Below are positions 44,686 to 53,142 of a stretch of DNA of 64,000 nucleotides, one piece after another. A model generated the notes under the pieces. The model did not search any database and had not been told where the DNA came from. It saw only the letters and a program-made list of their open reading frames with translations. Numbering within the stretch: the first letter of the stretch is position 1; every line of letters starts with the position of its first letter. The translations under genes were made by a program, and so were the position numbers. This DNA is from Novosphingobium sp. NDB2Meth1 (GTDB lineage Bacteria > Pseudomonadota > Alphaproteobacteria > Sphingomonadales > Sphingomonadaceae). The stretch lies in NCBI RefSeq assembly GCF_900117425.1, contig NZ_FPEH01000015.1, positions 310,001 to 374,000 on the forward strand. The letters are read 5' to 3'.

Positions 44686-45887
44686 GCAATCCCGGCCTGA
44701 TCATCCGCGTCGCCGCCAAGGGCGAAGGGCAGACCGCCGACGGGCGTTACGTCGCGCTCGCCGCGCCGGGCGATGTGCTGGAAGCCGATGGCATGCTGAC
44801 GCCGGGGCCGGACCATGCCGCGCCGTCATGCCGCCACTTTCCGGCCTGTGGCGGGTGCCAGCTTCAGCACCTCTCCGAGAGCGCATTGGCTGCCTATGTC
44901 GCGGGCCGTGTCGAAGGCGCGGCGCGGGGGCAGGGGCTGGATCCGGGCCATGTGTCGCCGCCGCATCTCTCTCAAGCACATACCCGACGCCGCGCCACGC
45001 TCCATGCGCAGGCCATCGGCAAGCGCGTCGTTCTCGGCTTCCGTGAGGCAGGCTCGCACAAGATCGTCGACCTCAGGGAATGCCCGGTCCTCGCACCCGA
45101 ACTCGCCGCGCTGGTCCCGCCGATCCGCCTCTTGCTGGAGGCGCGTGGGAGCCGCAGTCTCGCCGCCGATATCGCACTGACGCTGGCCGATCAGGGCCCA
45201 ACCGTCGATCTCGCCGGGCTGACGATGGAAGGTCTTGCCCAGACCGAAGCCCTGCTCGACTTCGCGCGCGACAACCGGATTGCCCGTCTGACCCTTGATC
45301 AGGGCGACGGACCCGAGACAGTGTGGGAACCCGACCCCGTTACGGTAACGCTCGGCGGCGTGCCGGTCGGCCTGCCGCCGGGCGCTTTCCTGCAGGCGAC
45401 GCGCGATGGCGAGGAGGCCTTGGTTGCCGCCGCGCGCGAATGGCTTGCGGGCGCCAATACGGTGGCAGACCTGTTTTCGGGCCTCGGCACATTCGCCTTT
45501 GCCCTCGCAGGGCCCGGCACCAAGGTACTTGCCGTGGAAGCTGCCCGCGACGCGCATCTCGCCTGCCAGGCGGCTGCCCGCATGCACGGCAAGCCGGTCC
45601 ATTCGCTGCATCGCGACTTGTTCCGCAATCCGCTGCAGAAGGCCGAACTCGACCGCTTCGCCGCGGTCCTGCTCGATCCGCCCCGCGCGGGGGCGCGCGA
45701 ACAGGTTCTGCAACTCGCGCAGTCGGTCGTCCCGCGCGTGGTCTACATCAGCTGCAACCCGGCCAGTTGGGCCAAGGATGCCGTCACCCTGATCGAAAGC
45801 GGCTACAGGCTCGCCGGGCTCGTGCCGGTGGGCCAGTTCCGCTGGTCCACCCACGTCGAGCTGGCGAGCCTGTTCGTCAGGCCGTGA
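44682..45887 (+). CDS. 23S rRNA (uracil-5-)-methyltransferase, RlmD/RumA family
   Basis: 401-residue SAM-dependent RNA m5U methyltransferase. A short N-terminal TRAM-like part leads into a [4Fe-4S] site with C50, C56 and C59 (SCRHFPACGGCQLQHLS) and C134 (DLRECPVL). The Rossmann domain shows DLFSGLGTFAFAL, LLDPPRAGA and the catalytic cysteine in VYISCNPASW. The exact target base (U1939 or U747) is not assigned. It starts inside the nnrDE stop and overlaps the convergent MAPEG gene by 11 bases. Confidence 0.88.
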   Translation: MSNPGLIIRVAAKGEGQTADGRYVALAAPGDVLEADGMLTPGPDHAAPSCRHFPACGGCQLQHLSESALAAYVAGRVEGAARGQGLDPGHVSPPHLSQAHTRRRATLHAQAIGKRVVLGFREAGSHKIVDLRECPVLAPELAALVPPIRLLLEARGSRSLAADIALTLADQGPTVDLAGLTMEGLAQTEALLDFARDNRIARLTLDQGDGPETVWEPDPVTVTLGGVPVGLPPGAFLQATRDGEEALVAAAREWLAGANTVADLFSGLGTFAFALAGPGTKVLAVEAARDAHLACQAAARMHGKPVHSLHRDLFRNPLQKAELDRFAAVLLDPPRAGAREQVLQLAQSVVPRVVYISCNPASWAKDAVTLIESGYRLAGLVPVGQFRWSTHVELASLFVRP

Positions 45888-46317
45888 ACACCGCCATCGC
45901 GGCGTGGAGCACGAGCGCCATCAGCGCCACGCTCGACAGCGCAAACAGGATGAAGCGCGGCGCGACCTTGTTCACGGTCGACTGGAAGATCGAGTGGATC
46001 ACGCGCAGGCCCACATAGGCCCATGCGATCATCATGTTGACCCCATCGCCCTGGCCGATGATCGCCAGAACGATCGCCACTGCATAGAACACCGTAGGTG
46101 CTTCATGCAGATGATTGTAATTGTGCGCTTTCCACTGGATATGCGGCGCGATCAGACCTTCGAGCTTGGCGCCCGTCCAGCCAACATCGGCCTTCGGATC
46201 ATCGGACTTGGGCAGCGCGTTTATCGCCGGGATACGCGTGGCGTACATCCATATCCACATCACCATCGTCCAGGCCGTCAGCGCCACTACCGGTTTCAGA
46301 ATTTCCATGCCCGTCAT
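45877..46317 (-). CDS. MAPEG-family membrane protein (downstream copy)
   Basis: 146-residue protein with four predicted membrane helices and the MAPEG motif HNYNHLHEAPTVFYAVAI. MAPEG members include membrane glutathione transferases and related enzymes; catalytic activity here is unproven. The ATG at 46317 has a strong GGAGGGG site 7-13 bases upstream, and the earlier frame is unsupported. It is a paralogue of the protein encoded 25 bases upstream, sharing blocks such as WK.HNY.HL.E.PT.FYAV and GLR.IHS. Its 3' end overlaps the convergent methyltransferase gene. Confidence 0.82.
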   Translation of the reverse strand: MTGMEILKPVVALTAWTMVMWIWMYATRIPAINALPKSDDPKADVGWTGAKLEGLIAPHIQWKAHNYNHLHEAPTVFYAVAIVLAIIGQGDGVNMMIAWAYVGLRVIHSIFQSTVNKVAPRFILFALSSVALMALVLHAAMAVFTA

Positions 46318-46342
46318 TGCGGTCCCCTCCATTTTTGGTTGT

Positions 46343-46771
46343 TCAAGGTAAAAGCGTGTTCTCCGCGGCGCGGATCGCCAGCGCCAGCAGCAGACCGGTC
46401 GACACCACGAAGAGCGTGAGGCGCACCGGGATCGTGTTGACGAGCGCCTGCCACAGCGAGTGGATGATCCTGAGACCCGCGTAGCCCCATGCCAGCACCA
46501 CATCGATCTTCGTCGCGCCGGTCAGGGCAATGATGATGCTCACCGCATAGAACAGCGTCGGCTGCTCAAGCAGGTGGGTATAATTGTGCGACTTCCAGTT
46601 GATCTGCGGTGGAATCACGCCTTCGAGATCCTGTCCGCGTCCACCCGGCTTTGCATCGGCGAGCCCGCCCATCCGCTTGAGCGCGGGAAGGCGGCTGGTG
46701 GCAAGCCAGGTCAGCATCACGAATGTCCACAGCACCAGCACGGCGGCCGGCGCCAGCATTTCCTTCTGCAT
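46343..46771 (-). CDS. MAPEG-family membrane protein (upstream copy)
   Basis: 142 residues, four predicted helices, MAPEG motif HNYTHLLEQPTLFYAVSI. Similar throughout to the following gene product, by eye about 40% identical, so the pair probably arose by tandem duplication. The loop between helices 1 and 2 differs most. Function unknown; a membrane glutathione- or lipid-peroxide-related role is the family guess. It lies 71 bases after the threonine dehydratase gene on the same strand. Confidence 0.8.
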   Translation of the reverse strand: MQKEMLAPAAVLVLWTFVMLTWLATSRLPALKRMGGLADAKPGGRGQDLEGVIPPQINWKSHNYTHLLEQPTLFYAVSIIIALTGATKIDVVLAWGYAGLRIIHSLWQALVNTIPVRLTLFVVSTGLLLALAIRAAENTLLP

Positions 46772-46842
46772 GGTCAGAACACCCCGCTGCCACGTTTGTG
46801 ACAGGAGTGACGGCCCGGAGATCGATTGTCAAATGCAACCGA

Positions 46843-47847
46843 TCAGGTGTCCGCGATCACTTTGGCAAACGCGGCCGGATCGACGTTGCCGCCGGAGAGG
46901 ATCACCGCCGTCCGCCGGTCCGCCGGAACCTTGCCCGCCAGCACCGCCGCCAATGCCGCCGCGCCGCCCGGCTCGACCACCAGCCTCAGCTTGCGGAAGG
47001 CATAGACCTGCGCCGCGCGTACCTCTGCCTCGCTCACCGCTACGCCCTCCATATGGTGTGACGTCATGACGGCGAAGTTGATCGGGAAGGTCGCCATGGT
47101 CTGCAGCGCATCGCAGGCTGTCGGCGGAGGATTGGCGCCGACGCCGACGATCTCGCCGCCCGCCAGACTGCGCGCGATATCGTCCCAGCCTTCGGGCTCC
47201 ACCGGTACGACCTCGGCATCGGGACAGGCGAGCGCGAGGCCGGATGCCAGACCACCGCCACCGCAGGGCGTCACGATACGGGTCGGTCCGCCGCCCGCAA
47301 AGCACTCCATCTGGCTCGCCAGCTCGATACCGGTGCTGCCCTGGCCCTCGATCACCCACGGATCACCATAGGCATGGACGAGCACGCTGCCCTGAGCCGC
47401 GCAGATATCCGCCGCGATCGCATCGCGCGACTGTGTCAGCCGTTCATAGAGCACGACTTCGGCGCCGAGCCGTTTCGTTTCCGAGAGTTTCACTTGCGGC
47501 GCATCGGACGGCATCACGATCGTCGCCGCGATCCCCAGCCGCCGCGCCGCCCAGGCGACGCCTTGCGCATGGTTGCCACTCGAAACGGCTACGACGCCGC
47601 GCGCGCGTTCTTCTTCAGTCAGATCGGTCAACCGGTGCCATGCCCCGCGGATCTTGAACGCGCCCATCGGCTGCAGGCATTCGGCTTTGCACCATACGGT
47701 GCCGCCATCCGGCAATTCCAGTGCCAGCAGCGGCGTATGCGGCACGAGCGCGCTCACTTTGGCTGCGGCGCGCAGCACGCCTTCGCGGGTGGGCTCGCGC
47801 ACCGAAGGGGCAGGGCTCAATTGGGGACTTGGGTTTGTCATGCCCAT
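46843..47847 (-). CDS. Threonine/serine dehydratase (PLP, fold type II)
   Basis: 334-residue PLP enzyme that deaminates threonine or serine to 2-oxoacids. The Schiff-base lysine is in MGAFKIRGAWH, the PLP-phosphate loop in TPCGGGGLASG, and SSGNHAQGVAWAA is the substrate-loop motif. It lacks the C-terminal ACT-like regulatory domain of biosynthetic IlvA, so it is more like catabolic dehydratases or serine racemases. The start at 47847 could instead be the ATG two codons later. Divergent from the polyamine cluster, with about 65 bases between. Confidence 0.87.
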   Translation of the reverse strand: MGMTNPSPQLSPAPSVREPTREGVLRAAAKVSALVPHTPLLALELPDGGTVWCKAECLQPMGAFKIRGAWHRLTDLTEEERARGVVAVSSGNHAQGVAWAARRLGIAATIVMPSDAPQVKLSETKRLGAEVVLYERLTQSRDAIAADICAAQGSVLVHAYGDPWVIEGQGSTGIELASQMECFAGGGPTRIVTPCGGGGLASGLALACPDAEVVPVEPEGWDDIARSLAGGEIVGVGANPPPTACDALQTMATFPINFAVMTSHHMEGVAVSEAEVRAAQVYAFRKLRLVVEPGGAAALAAVLAGKVPADRRTAVILSGGNVDPAAFAKVIADT

Positions 47848-47912
47848 ACCCTAAAGGCACCGCTTTCGAAGCGCCAGCATACGCTGCGCGGGTCCGGTTT
47901 GGAGTTTCCCCT

Positions 47913-49118
47913 ATGGCCAAGGTCCTTGTCATCGGCGCAGGTGGCGTCGGCTCGGTTGCCGTTCACAAGATGGCGATGAACCCCGATATCTTCAGCGAAG
48001 TCGTGCTCGCCAGCCGCACGCTGTCGAAATGCGAGGCGATTGCCGCTTCGGTGAAGGAGCGCACCGGCCGTGATGTCGCGACCTACGCACTCGATGCCGA
48101 CGACGTCGCCGCGACGACTGCACTGCTGAACGAACTCAAGCCCGCGCTCGTCGTCAATCTCGCGCTGCCCTATCAGGACCTCAACATCATGGAGGCCTGC
48201 CTCGCTGCCGGGGTGAACTACATGGACACCGCGAACTACGAGCCGATCGACGAGGCCAAGTTCGAATACAAGTGGCAGTGGGCCTATCAGGAGCGCTTCA
48301 AGCAGGCTGGCCTCACCGCGCTGCTCGGCTCAGGCTTCGATCCCGGCGTCACCAGCGTCTTTGCCACCTGGCTCAAGAAGCACAAGCTCGATACCATCCG
48401 CACGCTCGACATCCTCGATTGCAATGGCGGCGACCACGGCCAGCCCTTCGCCACCAACTTCAATCCGGAAATCAACATCCGCGAAGTGACCGCGCCTGCG
48501 CGCCGCTGGGAAAAGGGCGAATGGGTGGAAACGCCCGCGCTGACGATCAAGCAGACCTTCGATTTCGAAGGCGTAGGCCCCAAGAACATGTACCTGATGT
48601 ACCATGAGGAGCTCGAAAGCCTCGCGCATCACCTGCCCGAGATCGAGCGCATCCGCTTCTGGATGACGTTCGGCGATGCCTATATCACGCACCTCACCGT
48701 GCTGCAGAACGTGGGCATGACGCGGATCGATCCAGTGATCTACGAGGGCAAGGAAATCGTCCCGCTCCAGTTCCTCAAGGCCGTGCTGCCCGAACCCGCC
48801 AGCCTCGGCGCGCTGACCAAGGGCAAGACCAATATCGGAGATATCGCCACGGGCCTGAAGGACGGGGTGGAAAAAACCTTCTACATCTACAACATCTGCG
48901 ACCACGAAGAGGCCTATGCCGAAACCGGCAACCAGGCGATCAGCTACACCACCGGTGTGCCTGCCATGATCGGCGCGGCGATGCTGGTGACGGGGACGTG
49001 GAGCGGTGCGGGCGTGTTCAACATCGAACAGTTCGATCCCGATCCCTATATGGACATGCTGAACAAGCACGGCCTGCCCTGGCAGGTGAAGGAGCTTGAG
49101 GGGCCGCTGGAGTTCTGA
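47913..49118 (+). CDS. Carboxynorspermidine/carboxyspermidine synthase (saccharopine-dehydrogenase family)
   Basis: 401-residue NAD(P)H-dependent enzyme that condenses a diamine (putrescine or diaminopropane) with aspartate semialdehyde. The Rossmann motif VLVIGAGGVGSVAVHK starts at residue 4. Family-typical segments NLALPYQDLNIMEACL, GSGFDPGVTSVFATW and the C-terminal ISYTTGVPAMIGA are present. The assignment to the polyamine branch instead of lysine metabolism rests on the adjacent nspC gene (41 bases) and downstream ODC. The ATG at 47913 places the Rossmann fold at the N-terminus. Confidence 0.88.
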   Translation: MAKVLVIGAGGVGSVAVHKMAMNPDIFSEVVLASRTLSKCEAIAASVKERTGRDVATYALDADDVAATTALLNELKPALVVNLALPYQDLNIMEACLAAGVNYMDTANYEPIDEAKFEYKWQWAYQERFKQAGLTALLGSGFDPGVTSVFATWLKKHKLDTIRTLDILDCNGGDHGQPFATNFNPEINIREVTAPARRWEKGEWVETPALTIKQTFDFEGVGPKNMYLMYHEELESLAHHLPEIERIRFWMTFGDAYITHLTVLQNVGMTRIDPVIYEGKEIVPLQFLKAVLPEPASLGALTKGKTNIGDIATGLKDGVEKTFYIYNICDHEEAYAETGNQAISYTTGVPAMIGAAMLVTGTWSGAGVFNIEQFDPDPYMDMLNKHGLPWQVKELEGPLEF

Positions 49119-49158
49119 TGGTCGAGACGTCCCCGGTCAGGGAGGCAAGAGGGAAACA

Positions 49159-50355
49159 ATGGAAACCAGAGCCGGCGATCCGGGCGCCTTCGCCTATTTC
49201 GACCTGAACCGCGTCGACAGCCCCGCCTTTGTCGTCGATGCCGCACGCCTCAGGCAGAATCTCGCCATCCTCGCCGATGTGCGGGACCGCGCCGGGATCA
49301 AGGTCCTCGCCGCGCTCAAGGCCTTCTCGATGTGGCGTGTTGCCCCGCTGATCGGGGAATACCTCGACGGCGTCTGCACCTCGGGCCTGTGGGAGGCGCG
49401 GCTCGCGGCGGATCACTACGCCGGTGAGATCGCGACCTACTGCGCGGCCTACAAGGCGGAGGACTTGCCCGAGATCCTCCAGCACTCCGATCATGTGATC
49501 TTCAATTCGCCGGGACAGCATGCGCGCTTTGCCGAACAGATCGCGGCAGCGCGTGCTGCCGGTGAACCCTTCGATATCGGCCTCAGAATCAATCCCTTGC
49601 ACGCCGAAGGTGAAGTGCCGCGCTATGATCCCTGCGCGCCGCATTCGCGCCTCGGCTTCCCGGTCGACCAGCTGAAACCGGAGCATCTCGAAGGCGTTTC
49701 CGGCCTCCACTTCCACACCCTATGCGAGCAGGATTTCGAGCCGCTCCAGCGCACGTGGGAAGCGCTGAGGTCGCGCATCGCGCCGTTTTTCGGCCAGCTC
49801 AAGTGGCTCAACTTCGGCGGTGGCCACCACATCACCCGCGCCGATTATCAGCGCGAAGATCTCATCCAGTTTCTGAAGTCCGTGCGCGAAGAGACCGGCT
49901 GCGAGATCTATCTCGAACCCGGCGAGGCCGTTGCGCTCGACGCCGGCATCCTTGTCGGCACCGTGCTCGACACGCATTGGAACGGCATGCAGCTCGGGAT
50001 CACCGACATCTCGGCCACCTGCCACATGCCCGATGTGATCGAGGCGCCCTATCGCCCCGCGATGCTCGGCGAACTGCCCATCGACGAATACGAAGACGGT
50101 GAGGGCGACGTGCCCGTCCGCCTTGGCGGCCCCTCGTGCCTCGCCGGTGACGTCATCGGCGATTACCGCAAGCCCGGCCTCGCCGAGCCCGGCACGCGTT
50201 TCGCCTTTCTCGATCAGGCGCACTATTCGATGGTCAAGACAACGACCTTCAACGGTGTGCCACTTCCCTCGATCTGGCTGTGGGACAGCGAGACCGACAC
50301 GCTCGAATGCGTGAGGCGTTTTTCATGGGAGGCCTTCCGCGACCGCGTTTCCTGA
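49159..50355 (+). CDS. nspC: Carboxynorspermidine/carboxyspermidine decarboxylase
   Basis: 398-residue fold-III PLP decarboxylase that converts carboxy(nor)spermidine to (nor)spermidine. The PLP lysine is K54 in VLAALKAFSMW. Other family features: HFHTLCEQDFEPL, NFGGGHHITRADY (glycine-rich phosphate site), EPGEAVALDAG and CLAGDVIGDY (active-site cysteine/aspartate). The GGAGG site 12-18 bases before the ATG at 49159 supports that start. With the preceding synthase it completes the alternative spermidine route that needs no S-adenosylmethionine decarboxylase. Confidence 0.93.
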   Translation: METRAGDPGAFAYFDLNRVDSPAFVVDAARLRQNLAILADVRDRAGIKVLAALKAFSMWRVAPLIGEYLDGVCTSGLWEARLAADHYAGEIATYCAAYKAEDLPEILQHSDHVIFNSPGQHARFAEQIAAARAAGEPFDIGLRINPLHAEGEVPRYDPCAPHSRLGFPVDQLKPEHLEGVSGLHFHTLCEQDFEPLQRTWEALRSRIAPFFGQLKWLNFGGGHHITRADYQREDLIQFLKSVREETGCEIYLEPGEAVALDAGILVGTVLDTHWNGMQLGITDISATCHMPDVIEAPYRPAMLGELPIDEYEDGEGDVPVRLGGPSCLAGDVIGDYRKPGLAEPGTRFAFLDQAHYSMVKTTTFNGVPLPSIWLWDSETDTLECVRRFSWEAFRDRVS

Positions 50356-50394
50356 GGCAAGCTGACCGCCATAAAAGCAAGGCGGAGAGTGCAG

Positions 50395-51621
50395 ATGGCA
50401 GGCGAAGTGCTGGACGGCGTTACAAGCGACCCGGTGACGATGGGCTGGATGGTCGGTGCGCCGCCGCCGCCGGAGAAACGCATCCTGGCCGCCCGCGCCG
50501 ATCACATGCGCTTCCCGATGATCCGCTGGTCCTATTCGAACATGCGCAGCTTCGTCGCCAGCGCCAATGTTGCGGCAGGCGGCACCGGCACCCCCTATCC
50601 CCGCGCGCTGCGGCCTGAGCTTGCGGAGGTGCGCTTCACGCCCATCGGCGCCAGCGAGACGATGAGCATCGAGGAAGCGCTCATCCGCAACTTCACCGAC
50701 GGTATCCTCGTGCTGCACAAGGGCACCGTGGTCTTCGAGCGCTGGTTCGGCGTTACCGGCCCGCTCACCCGCCATATCGCCTTTTCGGTGACCAAGAGCT
50801 TCGTCGGCACCCTGCTCGAAATGCTTGTGGGCGAGGGACGAGTCGATCTGGCCGCCCGCGTCGATGAAGTCATTCCTGAACTCGCCCCCAGCGGTTTCGG
50901 CAGCGCCACCATCGCGCAGGTCCTCCACATGACGACCGCGCTGGACTATTCCGAGGACTATACCGACCCCAATTCGGGCATCGGAGCCTACAGCGCCGCA
51001 CTGGGCCTCACGCCGCGCCCCGCAGGCTATGGCGGCGCGCGCAATCTCTGGGACTATCTGGCAACTGTACCCGGAGCTGGCGTGCATGGCGAGAAGTTCA
51101 CCTATCGCACGCCCAACACCGATGTGCTCGCCTGGATCATCACCCGGATCGAGGGCAAGCCGCTTCCCCAAATCCTCAGCGAACGCCTGTGGCAGCCGCT
51201 CGGCATGCTGGGCGATGCCGACCTGATCGTCGACGAGATCGGCACGCCATTTGCCGGTGGCGGGCTCAATCTGCGGCTCGAGGACCTGCTGCGCTTCGGT
51301 GAGGCAATGCGCCTTGGCGGTCTCGGCGTGATCCCCGAGGCGGACGTTGCCCGCGTCCGCACCGGCGGCAATCCCGCACATTTCCCGAAGGCGACCTATC
51401 CCGATCTGCCGGGCTGGAGCTATGGCAGCCAGTGGTGGCACGCGCACGACAACCACGGCTGCTTCACCGCGCGCGGAATCCACGGACAGACCTTGTGGAT
51501 CGATCCTGTCGCCGAAATGGTCGTCGCGCGATTCGCCTCGCACCCCATTGCGACGAGTCTCGCCAACGATCCGCACTCGGTCCCAGCCTGGGGCGCTTTG
51601 GCGCAAGCCTTGATGGCGTAA
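50395..51621 (+). CDS. Serine hydrolase, beta-lactamase/NylB-like family
   Basis: 408-residue serine hydrolase of the beta-lactamase (class C)/6-aminohexanoate-dimer-hydrolase superfamily. The nucleophile motif S-x-x-K is in AFSVTKSFVGTLLE; a tyrosine follows in FTYRTPNTDVLAW and HGQ lies near the C-terminus (GIHGQTLWID). There is no signal peptide, so it is cytoplasmic. The ATG at 50395 follows GGAGAG; a GTG two codons earlier is also open. The substrate is unknown. Its place between nspC and ornithine decarboxylase hints at an amide related to polyamines, but this is only positional. Confidence 0.8.
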   Translation: MAGEVLDGVTSDPVTMGWMVGAPPPPEKRILAARADHMRFPMIRWSYSNMRSFVASANVAAGGTGTPYPRALRPELAEVRFTPIGASETMSIEEALIRNFTDGILVLHKGTVVFERWFGVTGPLTRHIAFSVTKSFVGTLLEMLVGEGRVDLAARVDEVIPELAPSGFGSATIAQVLHMTTALDYSEDYTDPNSGIGAYSAALGLTPRPAGYGGARNLWDYLATVPGAGVHGEKFTYRTPNTDVLAWIITRIEGKPLPQILSERLWQPLGMLGDADLIVDEIGTPFAGGGLNLRLEDLLRFGEAMRLGGLGVIPEADVARVRTGGNPAHFPKATYPDLPGWSYGSQWWHAHDNHGCFTARGIHGQTLWIDPVAEMVVARFASHPIATSLANDPHSVPAWGALAQALMA

Positions 51622-51649
51622 GGATTTTGGGCGCCTCGGCGTAAGAATG

Positions 51650-51795
51650 TTTCATGTTTGTGACATCAACATGAGGTGCCCATTTTTTCACTTGATGTTC
51701 AGGGCGGGGGGGCTATTTACCCCCTCGCTGCCCCATGGGGACTTCCAAACCGCAAGGCAGCTTTGTCTCAATTTTCCGTTTGGGGGTCCCTTGAG
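51650..51795 (+). ncRNA. speF-type structured leader RNA upstream of ornithine decarboxylase
   Basis: The 174-base gap before the decarboxylase gene looks like the speF motif known from alphaproteobacterial ODC leaders. Seen: helix 1 with AACAT-G-AGGTG (51668-51678) pairing to 51689-51699 with one mismatch and a 10-base loop; helix 2 with GGGGG (51708-51712) pairing to CCCCC (51720-51724) around CTATTTA; then CCCCATGGGG (51731-51740) and CCGCAAGGCAGC. The ribosome site GGGGG (51782-51786) could pair with the same C-run, offering a way to control translation. Boundaries are approximate. Confidence 0.72.
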
Positions 51796-53019
51796 TTGCA
51801 CATCCATCCTGACGCATTGGCTGTAGCGGGCGCCTTCGCGCCTGACCAACCCGCCATTCTGAACCGACCGCACGCTGCTGCGCGCGCTGCCCGTTTCTTC
51901 GTCGAGAAGTTTCCGGGGCGCTCGCTCTATGCGGTAAAGGCCAATCCTTCGCCGGAGCTGCTCCGCGTGCTGTGGGATGCCGGGATCACGCATTACGACG
52001 TGGCCTCGATCGCCGAAGTGCGCATGGCGCGCGCAGCGGTGCCTGCGGCGACGCTGTGCTTCATGCACCCGGTCAAGACGCCGAGCGCGATCACCGAAGC
52101 GTACCGCGACCACGGCGTGCGCGTGTTCAGCCTCGATTCGGTCGAGGAACTGGAAAAGATCCGCGATGCCACGACGGCTGCCAACAACGGCGTGCTGCCC
52201 GAAGACCTGACGCTGTGCGTGCGCCTGCGCGTCTCGTCGGAGTATTCGGAGCTCAGCCTTGCCTCGAAGTTCGGCTGCGATCTCACGGGCGCGGCAGAGC
52301 TTTTGCAGGCCACCCGCCAGGTCGCCGATTCGCTCGGTGTCTGCTTCCACGTCGGCAGCCAGTCGATGAGCCCGCACGCCTATGTCCAGGCGCTCGAGCG
52401 CGTCCGCGCGGCGATCGTCGATGCGTCGGTCACGGTCGACATCATCGATGTCGGCGGCGGCTTCCCGTCGATCTACCCGGGCATGGAACCGCCCCCGCTG
52501 GAGGATTACTTCGGCGTGATCGACCGCACCTATGAATCGCTGCCGGTCTCGTACTCGGCGGAACTGTGGTGCGAGCCAGGCCGCGCGCTCTGCGCCGAGT
52601 ACAATTCGATGATCGTGCGCGTCGAACGCCGCCGCGGCACCGAGCTGTTCATCAACGACGGCGCCTATGGCGCACTGTTCGATGCGGCGCATGTCGGCTG
52701 GCGCTTCCCTGTCCGTCTGCTGCGCGAAAGCGCGGCCAACGAGGACGGCGAGACCGAAACCGAGGACTTCAGCTTCTGGGGCCCGACCTGCGACGACATG
52801 GACCGCATGGAAGGGCCCTTCGCGCTTCCGGCGGACATCAAGGCGGGCGATTTCATCGAGATCGGCATGCTCGGTGCCTATGGCGCGGCAATGAAGACCG
52901 CGTTCAACGGCTTCGGCGCAACCGATGTCTACGAAGTGTCGGACGAGCCGATGGCCAGCCAGTACCGCGGTGACCGCCGCGATCCGCGCGTGTCAGACAA
53001 CGTGGTGTCGCTGCGTTGA
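51796..53019 (+). CDS. Ornithine decarboxylase (fold III, Nic/speC-independent type)
   Basis: 407-residue PLP decarboxylase making putrescine from ornithine. The PLP lysine is K48 in LYAVKANPSP; HVGSQSMSP, GGGFPSIYPG, EPGRALCAE and the substrate-specificity/active-site motif WGPTCDDMD are all present. This is the eukaryote-like group III enzyme, sometimes with lysine activity. The start is probably TTG at 51796, ten bases after the GGGGG site; the frame is open further upstream but runs through the structured leader. It follows the synthase-nspC-hydrolase genes and ends at a strong terminator. Confidence 0.9.
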   Translation: MHIHPDALAVAGAFAPDQPAILNRPHAAARAARFFVEKFPGRSLYAVKANPSPELLRVLWDAGITHYDVASIAEVRMARAAVPAATLCFMHPVKTPSAITEAYRDHGVRVFSLDSVEELEKIRDATTAANNGVLPEDLTLCVRLRVSSEYSELSLASKFGCDLTGAAELLQATRQVADSLGVCFHVGSQSMSPHAYVQALERVRAAIVDASVTVDIIDVGGGFPSIYPGMEPPPLEDYFGVIDRTYESLPVSYSAELWCEPGRALCAEYNSMIVRVERRRGTELFINDGAYGALFDAAHVGWRFPVRLLRESAANEDGETETEDFSFWGPTCDDMDRMEGPFALPADIKAGDFIEIGMLGAYGAAMKTAFNGFGATDVYEVSDEPMASQYRGDRRDPRVSDNVVSLR

Positions 53020-53056
53020 AACTTTAGGAAGCCGGATGAAGTCCGGGTCGCAAGCG

Positions 53057-53095
53057 AAAGGCCCCGCAAGCAATTGCGGGGCCTTTCTTTTTGTC
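53057..53095 (+). terminator. Strong Rho-independent terminator after ornithine decarboxylase
   Basis: A perfect 13-bp stem (53057-53069 with 53074-53086) closes a GCAA tetraloop and is followed by a T-rich run (CTTTTTTG-like, 53087-53095). It sits between the convergent decarboxylase and TonB-receptor genes and is the clearest intrinsic terminator in the window. Confidence 0.92.
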
Positions 53096-53142
53096 GGGTC
53101 GAGATGGGGGAGGGGCAGGATGCCCGCTCCCCTCGCAGCTCG

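Noticed and set aside
46819..46842. Short gap between threonine dehydratase and the MAPEG genes as a possible promoter
   Set aside because: The gap is short and both sides are on the same strand; no -35/-10 pair was visible.
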